DNA from: Monomorium pharaonis
Lineage: Eukaryota; Arthropoda; Insecta; Hymenoptera; Formicidae
Reading direction: 5' to 3'
Assembly: GCF_013373865.1 (NCBI RefSeq)
Contig: NC_050471.1
Coordinates: 13,458,983 to 13,522,982 of the forward strand
Length of the DNA stretch: 64,000 nucleotides
Under the pieces are notes generated by a model. It had not been told where the DNA came from, ran no database searches, and worked only from the letters and a program-made list of their open reading frames with translations. A program made the position numbers and the translations under genes. Position 1 is the stretch's first letter. Each line of letters begins with the position of its first letter. Of the stretch, positions 1 through 10,359 are shown piece by piece.

Positions 1-1102
1 ACCAGTAATGAGTAAGTCCTACAATCACAATTTCTTTCTTTGTTTTTACGTTACTCGTCTACTCCCTTCCGTTTTTATTTTTTAAGACACGTTCCTATTA
101 TTTTATAAATAATTTCCCACTTAGTGTTCTTTGACCCTCCTCTCCAACTACCACCTTCGAAGAACAAAGTGCTCCTCGACCGTCCTCTCCAGCTATCACC
201 TTTGAAAAACTTAATGTTCCTCGACTCTCCTCTCCAGCTACCACCTCCAAAGAACTTAGTGCTCCTCGACCTTCCTCTCCTCCTACCCCCTTCGAAGAAC
301 TTAGTGTTCCTCGACCTTCCTCTTTGCCTCCAATTACTAAAGAACATGAACACGTTCCTTAGATATTCTCAACATATTCTTTTTCTAGTTCATCTCTTCC
401 TTCTTCAAGTTACTCTCTCATAAGTTCCCCTGAATCCGAAGACATTCCACTCCCACTCTCTCCCGCTATGCTTTATCCTCTTATGACTCCAAGCATCTAT
501 GTTTTCCCCATCTAACCATTTAATAAACCCTTCGTCTATTTCTTTGCTCCGCGTTTACCGTTAATACTGTAGAATTAAAAAACAAAAATTTCTTTGTTTC
601 CCTTTCTCCGCCCACTATATACTTATTTAATATTTGTACAACTATATTCATACTCACTATGCGTTTTAAATTTAATTATACCGTTATTACAAAATTGTCA
701 AATCACGACTTCAGCGCTTATTTGTATTTCTTTTTATTTTCATTTTTATTTGTTATTAGAATAAATACTTTTGTTAATTTTATGTGAAACTTTATCATTT
801 ATTTTAATTAATAACGACCTCGCCTATCTCAAACAAAGACTGCATCTGATCCGATCCCGAGTTAAAGCGATTCAATTCGTTGACTCGAAACTTGGACCGA
901 CGGACGTACGACTCGAAACGGGTTATAGCGGGCCTATCGGCACGTTGACCTATATTTTTGAGTCATAAAAAGTGCGTTCGACCCGAGGCACATACCCTTT
1001 TTTAAACTGTGTGCCTACGGGAATTCTACACGTTTTGTTACGTTCTTCGCTGCCTTACCTGTTCTCCCTGAAATATCCTTCCTACCGAATAAAGAGTTAA
1101 AT
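1..1102 (+). mobile_element. Partial long LTR (copy A of the TGTTACGTCC family)
   Basis: This stretch matches 23655-24600 on the same strand and 48290-49335 on the opposite strand almost base for base outside a variable tandem block. The two other copies have complete LTR ends and 4-bp target duplications, so this is the 3' part of the same LTR, cut by the window start. The shared sequence runs to the polyadenylation-like AATAAAGAGTTAAAT at about 1087-1101. After that copy A continues into GC-rich DNA absent from the others. It is therefore either a longer U5, a junction to internal sequence, or a chimera. ORFs on both strands are side effects of the tandem repeat. Confidence 0.75.
121..345 (+). 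repeat. 45-bp minisatellite, five units, inside LTR copy A
   Basis: Five consecutive 45-bp units run from 121 to 345, each ending in a form of AAGAAC. Because 45 is divisible by three and the units lack stops in some frames, long proline-rich reading frames appear on both strands. Copy C carries the same 45-bp unit at 49065-49209. Copy B has an unrelated 48-bp unit at the same position. Confidence 0.85.
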
Positions 1103-3300
1103 GGGGGGACAGCACGGACCGGAGCACCCGACTTGCGTGGATCGGAGCATAAAGCTGGCGCGTGCACGATCGGCGCGATCCGAGACTGCTGAGATGCACA
1201 ACCAACTGCGGCTCGTCCTTATGATATAAGGCTGAATCAGTCAGTCCGAACGCATCACATTCACGCCGTCGTGAACCGAGAGGATCGAGCATCGGGGAAG
1301 TCGAATTTCACGAACCAGAACAGTCCCAACCGCCGTAAAGTACGTTCAATAATATTTAAGCATTAAAGTATAACATCTCGACGATAGTGATCCCCGGAGC
1401 TTGAACGATCGCTCTTGACAAGTGACGTCTCTACGGTGCTCGATCCTCTCATCAGGAAACTGCACGTCGAGTGCACGCGTGACGTGATAATATTAAAAAA
1501 CGATCTCGTCGCGATCGGCTACTCATCGCAAGCGCGGAATCATCGCGAGAGACTTTTGGCGACATGCGACGCGATAGCCCGTCACGCACAGGATCCTCGC
1601 GCGCCAAATTGTACACGTCTCGCGGATCGCAAACCAGCGTCACAATTCCGCTCGCTCTGTCACTCCGAGCGCGGCAATTTGGACACGAATTCTAAGCGCA
1701 AGACTGTAAATTTTAGTGCAAATAAATACATTATTCTGTAACTCAAAATCCAGTGACGTTAAAGTGTCATTTACCCGTCACGCTCTTTAAGGCTCCGATC
1801 GGAGCCGAGTTTCACCCTCTCCCTCTTTTTCGATAAGGGGAAACGAGTTACAGCGACACGTATTCATAAGACGGACCCTCGTTGCGCGAACACCTGTTAT
1901 GATTTAAAAGCCAACTCGAACCTTTTGGTGGGGGAAAAAATTTGATTGTTTAATCCTCGAAGAAAATCTGGAAAAGCTCCTAAGTTGCAAAGCAATTGGG
2001 AAAGATCTTATTTGATTTTAAAGAGGTTAAATGAAGTAGTTTACTGTATTCGAAGATCGACGAAACACAAAAAGAAGATTGTTTATGCGGATAACATCTT
2101 TTTTAGAGAAACATTCTTTTAATTAGGGAAACGGAGCCCGTAAAGTTTTTTTTTTAAGAATTACTGTTGCCTGGTTTGTTTTGTTTTACAGATTAATGCT
2201 ATGAACTTGGTGACGCTTGGGCTGGAAGTTCACGTCTGAGGTAGAAGAAAATAAAGGGGTTAAATTTTCTGAAGAGGAAATTCCTTTTTAGAAGATTGTC
2301 TCGCTTACGATTTTTGAACGTGGTTTTTCCCGTGAGACTTTGGGCGAATGCCGAGACGGGGACTCGGGAGTCCTTCAGGACTGAAAGGGGTCCATGTAGA
2401 CGATCCCCCCCCCCCTGTCCAAAGAGCAAGAAAGAAGGGCGGAAGACACTGAAGTGAGTGAAGCGTCGAAGAGGAGAAAAACGGGCGAAGATCTTCGCTA
2501 CAGCAAGCCGGGATTCCGTACGTCGCTCAGGAAGCTGGCCACTTCCAGGGGTAGGAGGACGAGAGTTGTGGCTGGCGAAGGGAAGAAAAAAAACGTCGCT
2601 CGGTAACCCGAGATTGCGATCCAGAAAGAGCGAGGAACGAAGGAAATTAAGCCCGGGAAGTTTTCCTCGAAGAAATCCTCCCTAAATTGTTGGGACGACA
2701 ATTCTGAAGAAGGGGAGTAGTATTGCGAACGCGAGTTTCGCGAGCGTGAGCTTCGCGCGCGTTGTGAGCGCGAGCTTAACGTGGAAAAATCAATATATCG
2801 ATTGCCTCAGTCAGCTGAGTCAAACGGCCGCAGCGTCCCTCAGTTATGGATAAACAAATGATATGACAGAACTTCCCGAGACGTTATGTGCGGACATGTC
2901 TGAGATCCTTTTCTGTAAACGAGAGTTTTAATAAAGTTTCTGTTCCTGACAAACCTTATTTCGCACGTGGCCGTAAGTGTTGAGCCTGAGTAAAAGCTTC
3001 GGAAGTGTGGAAGCTTCGACGAATGCAACACTTTTAAAGCTTCGGAAGTGTGGAAGCTTCGAGGAGTGCAACAATATGTTAATAAAAAAGAAATCTTTGT
3101 TAATCCATTTAATAGTCTGCGCTATCGCCACGCAAAACAGTTGATAACAAATGGGGTCGCCGCAGCTGCGGCTGCGTTCCCGAGATCACGTCAGTGTGCA
3201 GATCTTTTAAATGAAATCACGAGTGCATTATATTGTAATATAAGCAGCAATTTATTATCGAGTAGTTATTCACGTAAATAGTTTAGTGACAAACTTAATT
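1103..3300. other. GC-rich unassigned DNA next to LTR copy A
   Basis: This 2.2-kb stretch is richer in G+C than the neighbouring AT-rich DNA and contains several short frames. The longest is 1415-1741 on the plus strand (108 codons), with no motif I recognise. Position directly after an LTR suggests the leader or internal part of a retrotransposon, but I found no protease, reverse transcriptase or zinc-knuckle sequence. A primer-binding site could not be fixed. Confidence 0.3.
2993..3074. repeat. Two-unit 43-bp tandem repeat
   Basis: AAAGCTTCGGAAGTGTGG recurs at 2993 and 3036. Each copy is followed by AAGCTTCGA and a GARTGCAACA-like stretch, giving a 43-bp period. The function is unknown. 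Confidence 0.7.
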
Positions 3301-3489
3301 TTTACATTTACTTTGACATTGTAAAATTGCATTTCAAACAAAAGTTCTGCACTATTTTCAGTATCAACGATGCTAGTTCAGAAGCTTTCGTCAGCAAGAC
3401 TCCCTGTACGCAGCGGCCGTGGAAAGGATCCCCACTCTTTGAACTGTGTCGAGCGGTGGGAGCATCTGCTGTCTCCTTTGTTCTTAACT

Positions 3490-4492
3490 CCGTCTCTTTC
3501 TCACTCAAATAGCCATCACGGCTATAACTGTTAAGAACGTGTGAGGCCCGATTGCGCACATAAGCGATTGGACACAGTAGTATTTGCCGATTGGACACGA
3601 ACCCGATTGAACACGGACTCAATTGGACACAGACCCGATTGGACACAGCCCGATTGCACACGGACCCGATTGCACATCGACCCGATTGCACACGGACCCG
3701 ATTGCGCACCGACCCGTTTGTACACGAAAGCGATTGCGCACCGACTCGATTGCACACGACCCGTTTACACACGGACCCGATTGCACACGGACCCGATTGC
3801 GCACCGACCCGTTTGTACACCGACCCGATTGCACACGACCCGTTTGCACACCGTCCCGATTGGACACGGACCCGATTGCACACGGACCCGATTGCACACG
3901 GACCCGATTGCACACCGACCCGATTGCACACGGACCCGATTGCGCACCGACCCGTTTGCACACGGACTCGATTGCGCACCGATCCAATTGCATACGACCC
4001 GATTGCACACGACCCGTTTGCACACGGACCCGATTGGACACGGACTCGATTGGACACCGACCCGATTGCATACGGACCCGATTGCGCACCGACCCGTTTG
4101 CACACGGACCCGATTGCGCACCGACCCAATTGCATACGACCCGTTTGCACACGATACGATTCCGCATCGCAGAATAATGCAAAAACAACCTGTGTGGATA
4201 GCACAGAAAATTTAGAACAATTAATAGAAATTATTATTAACAATATATAAAATATATTTTTAAAATGTACTAAAAAATATTTATGGTATATAAACTCGAA
4301 ATATTTTTATATTTTTGAATTATAATAGCATAAACATTTATTTTTAATATTTTCATAAATATTTATCATAATTATTTTATACTTGGCAAACTCAGACATA
4401 AAAATACGTACAAAATATTTATTATAATATTTTTCTTTCTTATACGTATTTTATAGTCGCAAACCTATGTGGTGCAGAAAATGCTTTGTGCA

Positions 4493-4547
<55 letters not shown>

Positions 4548-5325
4548 GGGGGGGGGTGCAAGGGGGGCTTCGCGCCCCTCCCGCACCCACCCCGTCCAAC
4601 TCGCTAACCCATGTACTATCTAAAATGCGGAATCGTATCGTATGCAATTGGGTCCGTGTGCAAACGGGTCCGTGTGCAAACGGGTCCGTGTGCAATCGGG
4701 TCCCTGTCCAATCGGGTCGTGTCCAATCGGGTCTGTGTCTAATCGAGTCCGTGTCTAATCGGGACTGTGTCCGATCGGGACGGTGTGCAATCGAGACTGT
4801 GTCCAATCAAGTCCGTGTCCAATCGGGTCTGTGTCCAATCGAGTCTGTGCCCAATCGGGTCCGTGTGCAAACGGGTCGTGTGCAATCGGGTTGGTGCGCA
4901 ATCGGGTCCGTGTGCAAACGGGTCGGTGCGCAATCGAATCCGTGTGCAATCGGGTCCGTGTGTAAACGGATCGGTGCGCAATCGGCTCCATGTGCAATCA
5001 TGTGCGTGTGCAAACGGGTCGTGTGTAATCAAGTCGGTGCGCAATCGGGACCGTGTGCAAACGGGTCAGTACGCAATCGGGTCCGTGTGCAATCGGGTTC
5101 GTGTGCAATCGGGTCTGTGTCCAATTAAGTCCGTGTCCAATTAAGTCCGTGTCCAATCGGGTCCGTGTCCAATCGGATCCGTGTCCAATCGGGTCCGTGT
5201 CCAATCGGATCTGTGTCCAATCGGGAAATACTACTGTGTCCAATCGCTTATGTGCGCAATCGGGACAGTCCCATTAAGAACAACTTGAAATAAAAGAAGA
5301 CGGTTCGAGTGAGAAAGAGACGTAT
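3490..5325. mobile_element. Foldback-like element with minisatellite arms
   Basis: Two arms of about 620-640 bp (roughly 3547-4168 and 4622-5264) are imperfect reverse complements. Each consists of some 40 variants of a 16-bp unit of the type ACCCGATTGCACACGG. The innermost 20 bp of the arms mirror each other (GATACGATTCCGCAT against ATGCGGAATCGTATC), and so do the outer ends around CCCGATTGCGCACATAAG. A weak mirror continues outward through GAGTGAGAAAGAGACG. Long terminal inverted repeats built from short tandem units are the hallmark of Foldback/Galileo-type transposons. No transposase is present between the arms. Family assignment is inference. Confidence 0.6.
4169..4621. other. Spacer of the foldback-like element with CA/G-run
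   Basis: This AT-rich spacer between the inverted minisatellite arms contains a (GCAC)n/(CA)n tract at about 4488-4545, a run of ten or so G residues, and a C-rich segment to 4600. No reading frame with recognisable content is present. Confidence 0.7.
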
Positions 5326-5553
5326 TTGCAACATTGTTCGTTAAGTCTGGCACCTTGCCTTCAATGACCGCCTTTACGTCCTTGCCACACAATCTACTAT
5401 TGATGATCAGTGAGTGAGTGAGACTTTTAGTTGAATGAAAATACGCTTTTAAAAGCTATATCTCTTTGTTGCGTTGAGCAAAAAACTTGAACTTTTTACA
5501 ACACTATGAGGCTGTAGACTTTAGTAAGGAGATTGCGGAGAAAAATAACCGTG
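5326..5553. other. Possible body of a tRNA-derived SINE, otherwise unassigned
   Basis: This is AT-rich non-coding DNA. If the tRNA-like segment at 5554-5628 is a SINE head on the minus strand, this stretch would be its body. I see no second copy in the window to prove that. Confidence 0.3.
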
Positions 5554-5628
5554 GGCCGGATCGCCTCAGCGAACCCGGACTTCTGAGTCCACGACATCCG
5601 GCACTCAACCACTGAGCCACGCGTGCCA
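5554..5628 (-). repeat. tRNA-like sequence, probable SINE head
   Basis: The minus strand begins GGCACGCGTGGCTCAGTGG and contains TGGCTCAGTGGTTGAG, a good match to a pol III A box. About 45 bases later comes GGGTTCGCTGAGG, a weak B box. The D-arm pairs, but the anticodon arm closes on a four-base loop and the T-arm sequence is not a normal tRNA T loop. A functional tRNA is therefore unlikely and a tRNA-derived SINE or tRNA pseudogene is the better reading. Confidence 0.45.
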
Positions 5629-5639
5629 TTCTTGATATT

Positions 5640-6048
5640 ATTATTAAATCTTACAATACGATCTTTATTTCAACTTGATAAAGCCGTGATAAGTAGTTCT
5701 CACTTTGATCCTCTATATCTCAGAAACCAGACGTATGCTCCACGTGAAACTTTTTTTAAAATACACGTAATGTCTCATTATAAGCTATCATTTGACATAA
5801 AAATCAATTCGAGAGCCAAAAAATCCACTTATTTTGCGGACCCTCTTTATTTCTTATAAATTTTCCTGTTATATGCGTATGTGTAAAATTACTGTAAAAT
5901 AATTTTATTATAATGGAACCAATATTCTATTATGGAAAGATTATACTTTATTAAAAAATTATGTACACCTATTATATTTTTATTTATAATAATGATATGT
6001 GGTATAAACTCAAACTGCAATTTTTCAATTTACTACGATTTTTTTTAT
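5640..6048. other. AT-rich DNA without recognised features
   Basis: No coding potential or repeat structure stands out. One 78-codon frame at 5623-5859 has no recognisable motif. Confidence 0.5.
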
Positions 6049-7119
6049 CCCTCCCTGGGTGGGAGTCCTGCTTAAAACTACTATTGTTAATTTCTCGTAC
6101 AACCGCGATGCTAGCGCCATCAAAGTTATACTAAAAAAAATTTGGGGGGGGGGGAAGGATCTTCAGTGCAAAAGGCCAACCCGGTCCGTTTGTTCTACTC
6201 CAAACGCCAGCCAGATAAAATTCAAATAGGACGTTTTCGACCCATAGGGAGAGATTACGTAAGTAAAAATGACTTTTTCGAAAAAAAATTTTTTTTGTAA
6301 ATTAAGTATTTTTGGACACTGCATTCATACATGCATTTTAGAATATAATTATGTATATATTTTAAGTTGAACATCTACAATGGAAATTAGAAATCCAGAA
6401 TACTTTGAGCAGACCAATAAAATTCAGCATTCGGCAAATATTGGGAAGATTGGATATTAACTAATAAATTTAAAAAAAGAAAAAGATGTTTTTATTGTTT
6501 ATACAAAAATGATAAAAAGACCAATCAATGTTGTGCTCGATGCAACAAACCCGTTTGCGATTATCATCGTTTAAATTGCTGTCGCGACTGTTTTTAAACT
6601 GTTCTTTTTCTATTTTTATAACAAAATTTTGTATTTTTACTATGTATTAAATAATAATTGGTTAAAACTTTAAGCAGAAAAAATAATTGTAGATTTATTG
6701 ATGTTTCCCTATTTTACAACACTATTCATCATCCTTAAAAAATACCAATTTTTATACGCTGAAATTGGATATCTGCTTTTATTCTACGTTGATCAGACAT
6801 TTTTTTTGTAAAGAGGAACTTCTTTCCTTCCAAAAACTGATAAAAAAAAATTTTTTTTTTAAATTTTTACCATTTCTATATATATTTTTTTAATTAACTT
6901 TTTTATTGATTTTTGTCATTGTTTATTAAAAAATACATATCAAATTTGGGAGAGGGGGATAATATAATGGTAGTTTCTTAAAGAGAAATGTTTAAAGAGT
7001 GTATACATGATTTTTTTTCAGATTTTTTAAACCATTATTTATATGGTTATAAAGGCGAGGACGAAAACGACCCATAGGGAGGGATAGAAGGTACCGAAAA
7101 ACACGAGAGGGATTGAGGG
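6049..7119 (+). mobile_element. Decayed piggyBac-like element
   Basis: A piggyBac-type C-terminal cysteine-rich domain is encoded at 6421-6597. The right boundary reads GAGAGGGATTGAGGG followed by TTAA at 7120-7123, matching the piggyBac rule of GGG ends at TTAA targets. The left boundary is less clear. A CCCTCCCTGGGTGGG stretch begins at 6049, but without a clean TTAA. Subterminal copies of CGACCCATAGGGAG occur at about 6238 and 7070. The rest of the transposase is missing. Confidence 0.55.
6421..6597 (+). pseudogene. piggyBac-like transposase C-terminal zinc-binding remnant
   Basis: The frame ends at TAA 6595 and encodes a cysteine cluster with the spacing C-x2-C, then CC-x2-C, then C-x2-H and further paired cysteines near the C terminus. 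It sits directly behind a basic KRKR stretch. This order is typical of the cysteine-rich domain that ends piggyBac transposases and binds the transposon ends. The frame is closed upstream by a TAA at 6418, so only about 58 codons remain and the catalytic DDD domain is absent. I am fairly sure of the family from the cysteine pattern and from the GGG-TTAA end 500 bp downstream. Confidence 0.6.
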
Positions 7120-7292
7120 TTAATAATAATAATGATAATATGATTTTACGATTCTCCATTATATCGTACAATCACATTCTTTACAGAATGTTTTATACTT
7201 TTTTATCACGTTTTTTTATGAAATTGTATTTTATGTATTTTTCTAATCAAATTTCTAATTATTAAACACACATGACTAGACTTATGGCCTGA

Positions 7293-7410
7293 ACACAATG
7301 CCAGGCAACAGGCAATAAAAACAAAAATAACGAAAGAGAGAAAGACAGAAAGGATCTTCTTCTCTCTTTCTTTATTTCTTGTGTATATTGCCTGTTACCT
7401 GGCATTGTGT
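7293..7410. repeat. 118-bp hairpin (small MITE-like)
   Basis: ACACAATGCCAGGCAACAGG at 7293 is mirrored by CCTGTTACCTGGCATTGTGT ending at 7410. The inner part (AAAGAGAGAAAGA against TCTCTCTTTCTTT) also pairs. Size and structure suit a MITE. A precursor-like hairpin RNA is possible but unsupported. Confidence 0.6.
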
Positions 7411-7493
7411 AATGGTCTTTACGCTCAGAATATTTCATATATTTAACAAAGTTGCACCTGATGGCACTTGATACGAACGTAGATGTAGTAGAA

Positions 7494-7821
7494 GGCTTAC
7501 TGCTCGTAGGAAAAAATTATGCAAAAATTACCGCACAAAAATTGCATATTTTTGTGCATGAAGTTCTGCAGTTTTTACAGATTTTCGTACAAAATTTTCG
7601 CCTTTAGAATTCTTCTGCAGAATATTTTGCAGAATTTTATATGTTCTCTGAAGTTTTTTGCTTTCAAAAAAAATTACATAAAATTCTGCAAAATATTCTG
7701 CAGAAAAATTTTGAAGACGAAAACTTTGTACAAAAATCTATAAAAATTGCAGAAATTTATGCACAAAAATATTCAATTTTTTGTGCAGTAATTTTTGCAT
7801 AATTTTTTCCTACGGGTGTAC
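7494..7821. mobile_element. Palindromic MITE, ~310 bp core
   Basis: Arms of about 150 bp mirror each other from CGTAGGAAAAAATTATG (7505) to CATAATTTTTTCCTACG (ends 7814). GTAGTAGAA flanks the unit at 7485-7493 and 7822-7830 and may be a 9-bp target duplication. It has no coding capacity. Confidence 0.65.
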
Positions 7822-7830
7822 GTAGTAGAA

Positions 7831-8980
7831 TCATGCTAACAATTTTAAACATTTTTTAATAATTTATTGTGAAGTTGTATAACATGTACTTTTTCCCATA
7901 AATCAAATATTATTCTAGAAAATATTTAAGAAACATAATAAAACTCTCTTATATAATTTTTGTTTATTTAAATCGTGAAGAATATTTAAAAATGTACATT
8001 TAATTGTTAACTTTATATATATAGATAAGGCAACATCAAACATTGATACAAAAAAGACAAGGAAGTTTTATATATCAGGATGATTTATATTATGGTACAC
8101 TTGTACAAAAAATAAGAAAATATTTAAAATAAATAACGTTATTTTAGTAATTTACATCTAATTATCAGAATTTGTAAATAAACATTTCCATAATTTAATT
8201 TCTTCCTCTATGTCCGCTATTTCTTAAACGTCGTCCCACTATGCGACATCCACGCTTGTACTGTACTACATGGGTTTTCGACTTTCTATGCGTAGCGAGG
8301 TCCACCGTCTTTATTAACCTCTTAAATATTTTAATTATTTAAGGTAATTTGAGTAAGTATTAAAATTAACTAATAAAATTCGATGTGTGTTAGATGATTT
8401 ACATAAAGTTTTTAACATTTAACATTTAACGTCGTTTTTCTCAAGAACTATTGTTTTTATGGCAAAAATCAATTAGACATAAAATATGTGTTTAAATGTA
8501 ATCTACAACTTTTATCTGAAGAATTTTTTGAAATTCCCATTATTTACGGAAATAAATGGAAAAAACTATGGTTTTTATGGGTTTCCGCCATGAAATTCAA
8601 ATTTGTGCTAATTTTCACTATAATATTTGTAATTAGCGCGCCAAAATACATAAGAATACGTAGTTTCACAAAGTCGGGGGTCCGACCTATACGGTTTATT
8701 CTGAACTTTTATTAATAAAAAAATTTTAAGTAAAAAAATTACTCGCAGGATTTGTGACATCAAAAGATTGGCAAATTGCAATTAAAAATATAACAAAGCT
8801 GGCTGAGCGTGCTATGCCAAGAAATTAATAGCAGTAATCAAGCAAGGTTTATGATTTCTGTTATATTTTTATTATTAATCTGCTTAGCCTTTGCTGGGAA
8901 ATTATAAGTAATATATAAATATTCAATTACTTATTTATACATTTAATGATATACGTTACTATATTATACATATGTGTTAA
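7831..8980. other. AT-rich DNA without recognised features
   Basis: Apart from short frames without motifs (for example 8488-8715) nothing stands out. A slightly GC-richer patch at about 8225-8310 has no match to anything I recognise. Confidence 0.5.
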
Positions 8981-8983
8981 TTA

Positions 8984-9435
8984 CACAGGCACACGAAATA
9001 AAAAAGTGGTCTGTCCTTGGAATCCCACCAGTTAATCTCTATGTATTTTGAAATGCTAAATACGAATCCAGTGTCGGAATTGCTCCATCACCTACCTTTT
9101 TTTTAAATAAAAAAAATGGCCTAAAAAAACCTTGAAAATCATAATAATTTTGCTGCACGCGGAAAATGTATCACGGACCAGACTATGATATCTTTATGTA
9201 TTTTAAGCCGCTGAACACAAATTCGGTGTCAAAATTGCCCCATCACTCACCATTTTCAGCATGCACAGCAATTATTGCAATTTTTAAGGTCTTTAGGGTA
9301 CCTTTTTGATTAAAAAAAAAAATAAATAATAGATAATGGGGCAATTCTGACACCGGATTCGTGTTCAGCACGTCAAAATACATAGAGATTGATTAGTGGT
9401 CTGTCTAAGGACTTTTCTTTTTTTGCATGCCTGTG
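8984..9435. mobile_element. CACAGG-family MITE, copy 1
   Basis: The unit starts CACAGGCACACGAAA and ends GCATGCCTGTG, and both ends are flanked by TTA, a 3-bp target duplication. Inside, a motif of the form CTATGTATTTTGAAATGC and its mirror partner recur near each end, as in the copies at 26228 and 58567. A 3-bp duplication with CAC-type ends would suit a CACTA/EnSpm-related MITE. Confidence 0.65.
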
Positions 9436-9455
9436 TTATATATGTTATATGTGTA

Positions 9456-9878
9456 CTAAGTATTAATATACTTGTCAAAATCCATAAACTCAAGATTGCG
9501 ATAATGTCCAAAGTCGCAAAATATTTCTGGTAGAAGAAGATGTGCTTTGAATACAATGTTTTTAATAAGTCGATGTGACAAGTAATATTGTTTGGCGATT
9601 GCGCAGCGATTTCTTAAAAAGTTTGTAGCCAACACAGTGCGACTAGAATACTCTCTTTCCCTTTCGTACAATGAAATAGTGGACAAGTTCTCATTACATA
9701 CATCTTCACATTTAAGAGCTATTATTTGATGTATCGACATATCGTGCATTGTCTCATAATATTGATCCTTTGCGTCTTGCATGTGCTTCTTGAGGATATC
9801 CGTATATTTATCATGTCCTTTCGATCGATTTGTCAATTTGTAAATGACATCTTCCCATTCCTGCCGCACATTGTACAT
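9456..9878 (-). CDS. Possible last exon of an unrecognised helical protein
   Basis: An open frame of 140 codons on the minus strand, from an ATG at 9878 to a stop at 9456, encodes a charged, largely helical sequence. It has mixed hydrophobic spacing and no low complexity, unlike the random frames around it. I do not recognise the family. Upstream the frame stays open for only 21 bases beyond the ATG, so either this is the start or a splice acceptor lies just upstream. It lies between two MITEs. A helical exon-like segment on the same strand at 14125-14289 could belong to the same gene, but its phase does not join directly to this one. Confidence 0.4.
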   Translation of the reverse strand: MYNVRQEWEDVIYKLTNRSKGHDKYTDILKKHMQDAKDQYYETMHDMSIHQIIALKCEDVCNENLSTISLYEREREYSSRTVLATNFLRNRCAIAKQYYLSHRLIKNIVFKAHLLLPEIFCDFGHYRNLEFMDFDKYINT

Positions 9879-9916
9879 ATTTAAGCTATTAACAGCTAGT
9901 TATTCTGTTTTTTGGT

Positions 9917-10357
9917 ATACAAGGAGTTTGAAAATTTTCGACATAGCGCTTGCATGGAGGTAGAACGGACCAAACTGAGTAGAAAAGTCCTCTACCATTT
10001 TGCAATTATCGCAATAGTTAACGAGTTATTAATTAAGAAAGAATAGCCATTTTGCTCGGCCTACCGCCGAATATCGGCAAGCACGCGGCAGCGCGAGACA
10101 AGATAAGACCACCTAGCGAGGCGCGTCTGCGGTCACTAGGAAGCTTCTCGTTGGGCTGTCTTATCTTGTCTCGCGCTGCCGCGCACTTGGCGGTATTCGG
10201 CGGTGGGCCGGGCAAAATGGCTATTCTTTCTTAATTAATAACTCGTTAACTATTGCAAAAATTGCAAAATAGTAGAGGACTTTTCTACTCACTTTGATTC
10301 ATTCTATCTCCATGCAAGTGCTATGTCAAAAATTTTCAGCCTTTCTATATGAATATT
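9917..10357. mobile_element. Palindromic MITE with GC-rich core
   Basis: This ~440-bp inverted repeat has arms of about 200 bp running from TTGAAAATTTTCGACATAGC on the left to its mirror on the right. The two arms share GAAAAGTCCTCTAC and the stretch GTTAACGAGTTATTAATTAAG. The core carries CGGCCTACCGCCG and a mirrored GCGAGACAAGATAAG. The arm layout (GAAAAGTCCT, then GCAATAGTTAAC, then a CGGCCTACCG core) is shared with the large palindrome at 25229-28371, so they are related. Overlapping frames on both strands are a product of the palindrome. Confidence 0.7.
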
Positions 10358-10359
10358 TT

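Noticed and set aside
75..423. Proline- and leucine-rich frames on both strands
   Set aside because: These are produced by a 45-bp tandem repeat inside an LTR; the same appears in copy C.
1415..1741. 108-codon frame in GC-rich DNA
   Set aside because: No recognisable domain, no splice or promoter context; G+C-rich DNA gives such frames by chance.
3308..5277. Many overlapping frames of 60-311 codons on both strands with repeated arginine, valine, glutamine and serine patterns
   Set aside because: They are translations of the 16-bp minisatellite in all phases; open frames on both strands at once come from the unit's lack of stops, not from coding.
3531..5281. TTAAGAAC as an 8-bp target duplication of the foldback-like element
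   Set aside because: The inverted similarity seems to continue weakly outside it, so the true ends are not known; kept only as something to test.
5554..5628. A functional tRNA gene
   Set aside because: The anticodon loop is too short and the T loop is abnormal.
10033..10234. Two 60-codon frames on opposite strands with similar sequence
   Set aside because: They mirror each other because they lie on the two arms of a palindromic MITE.
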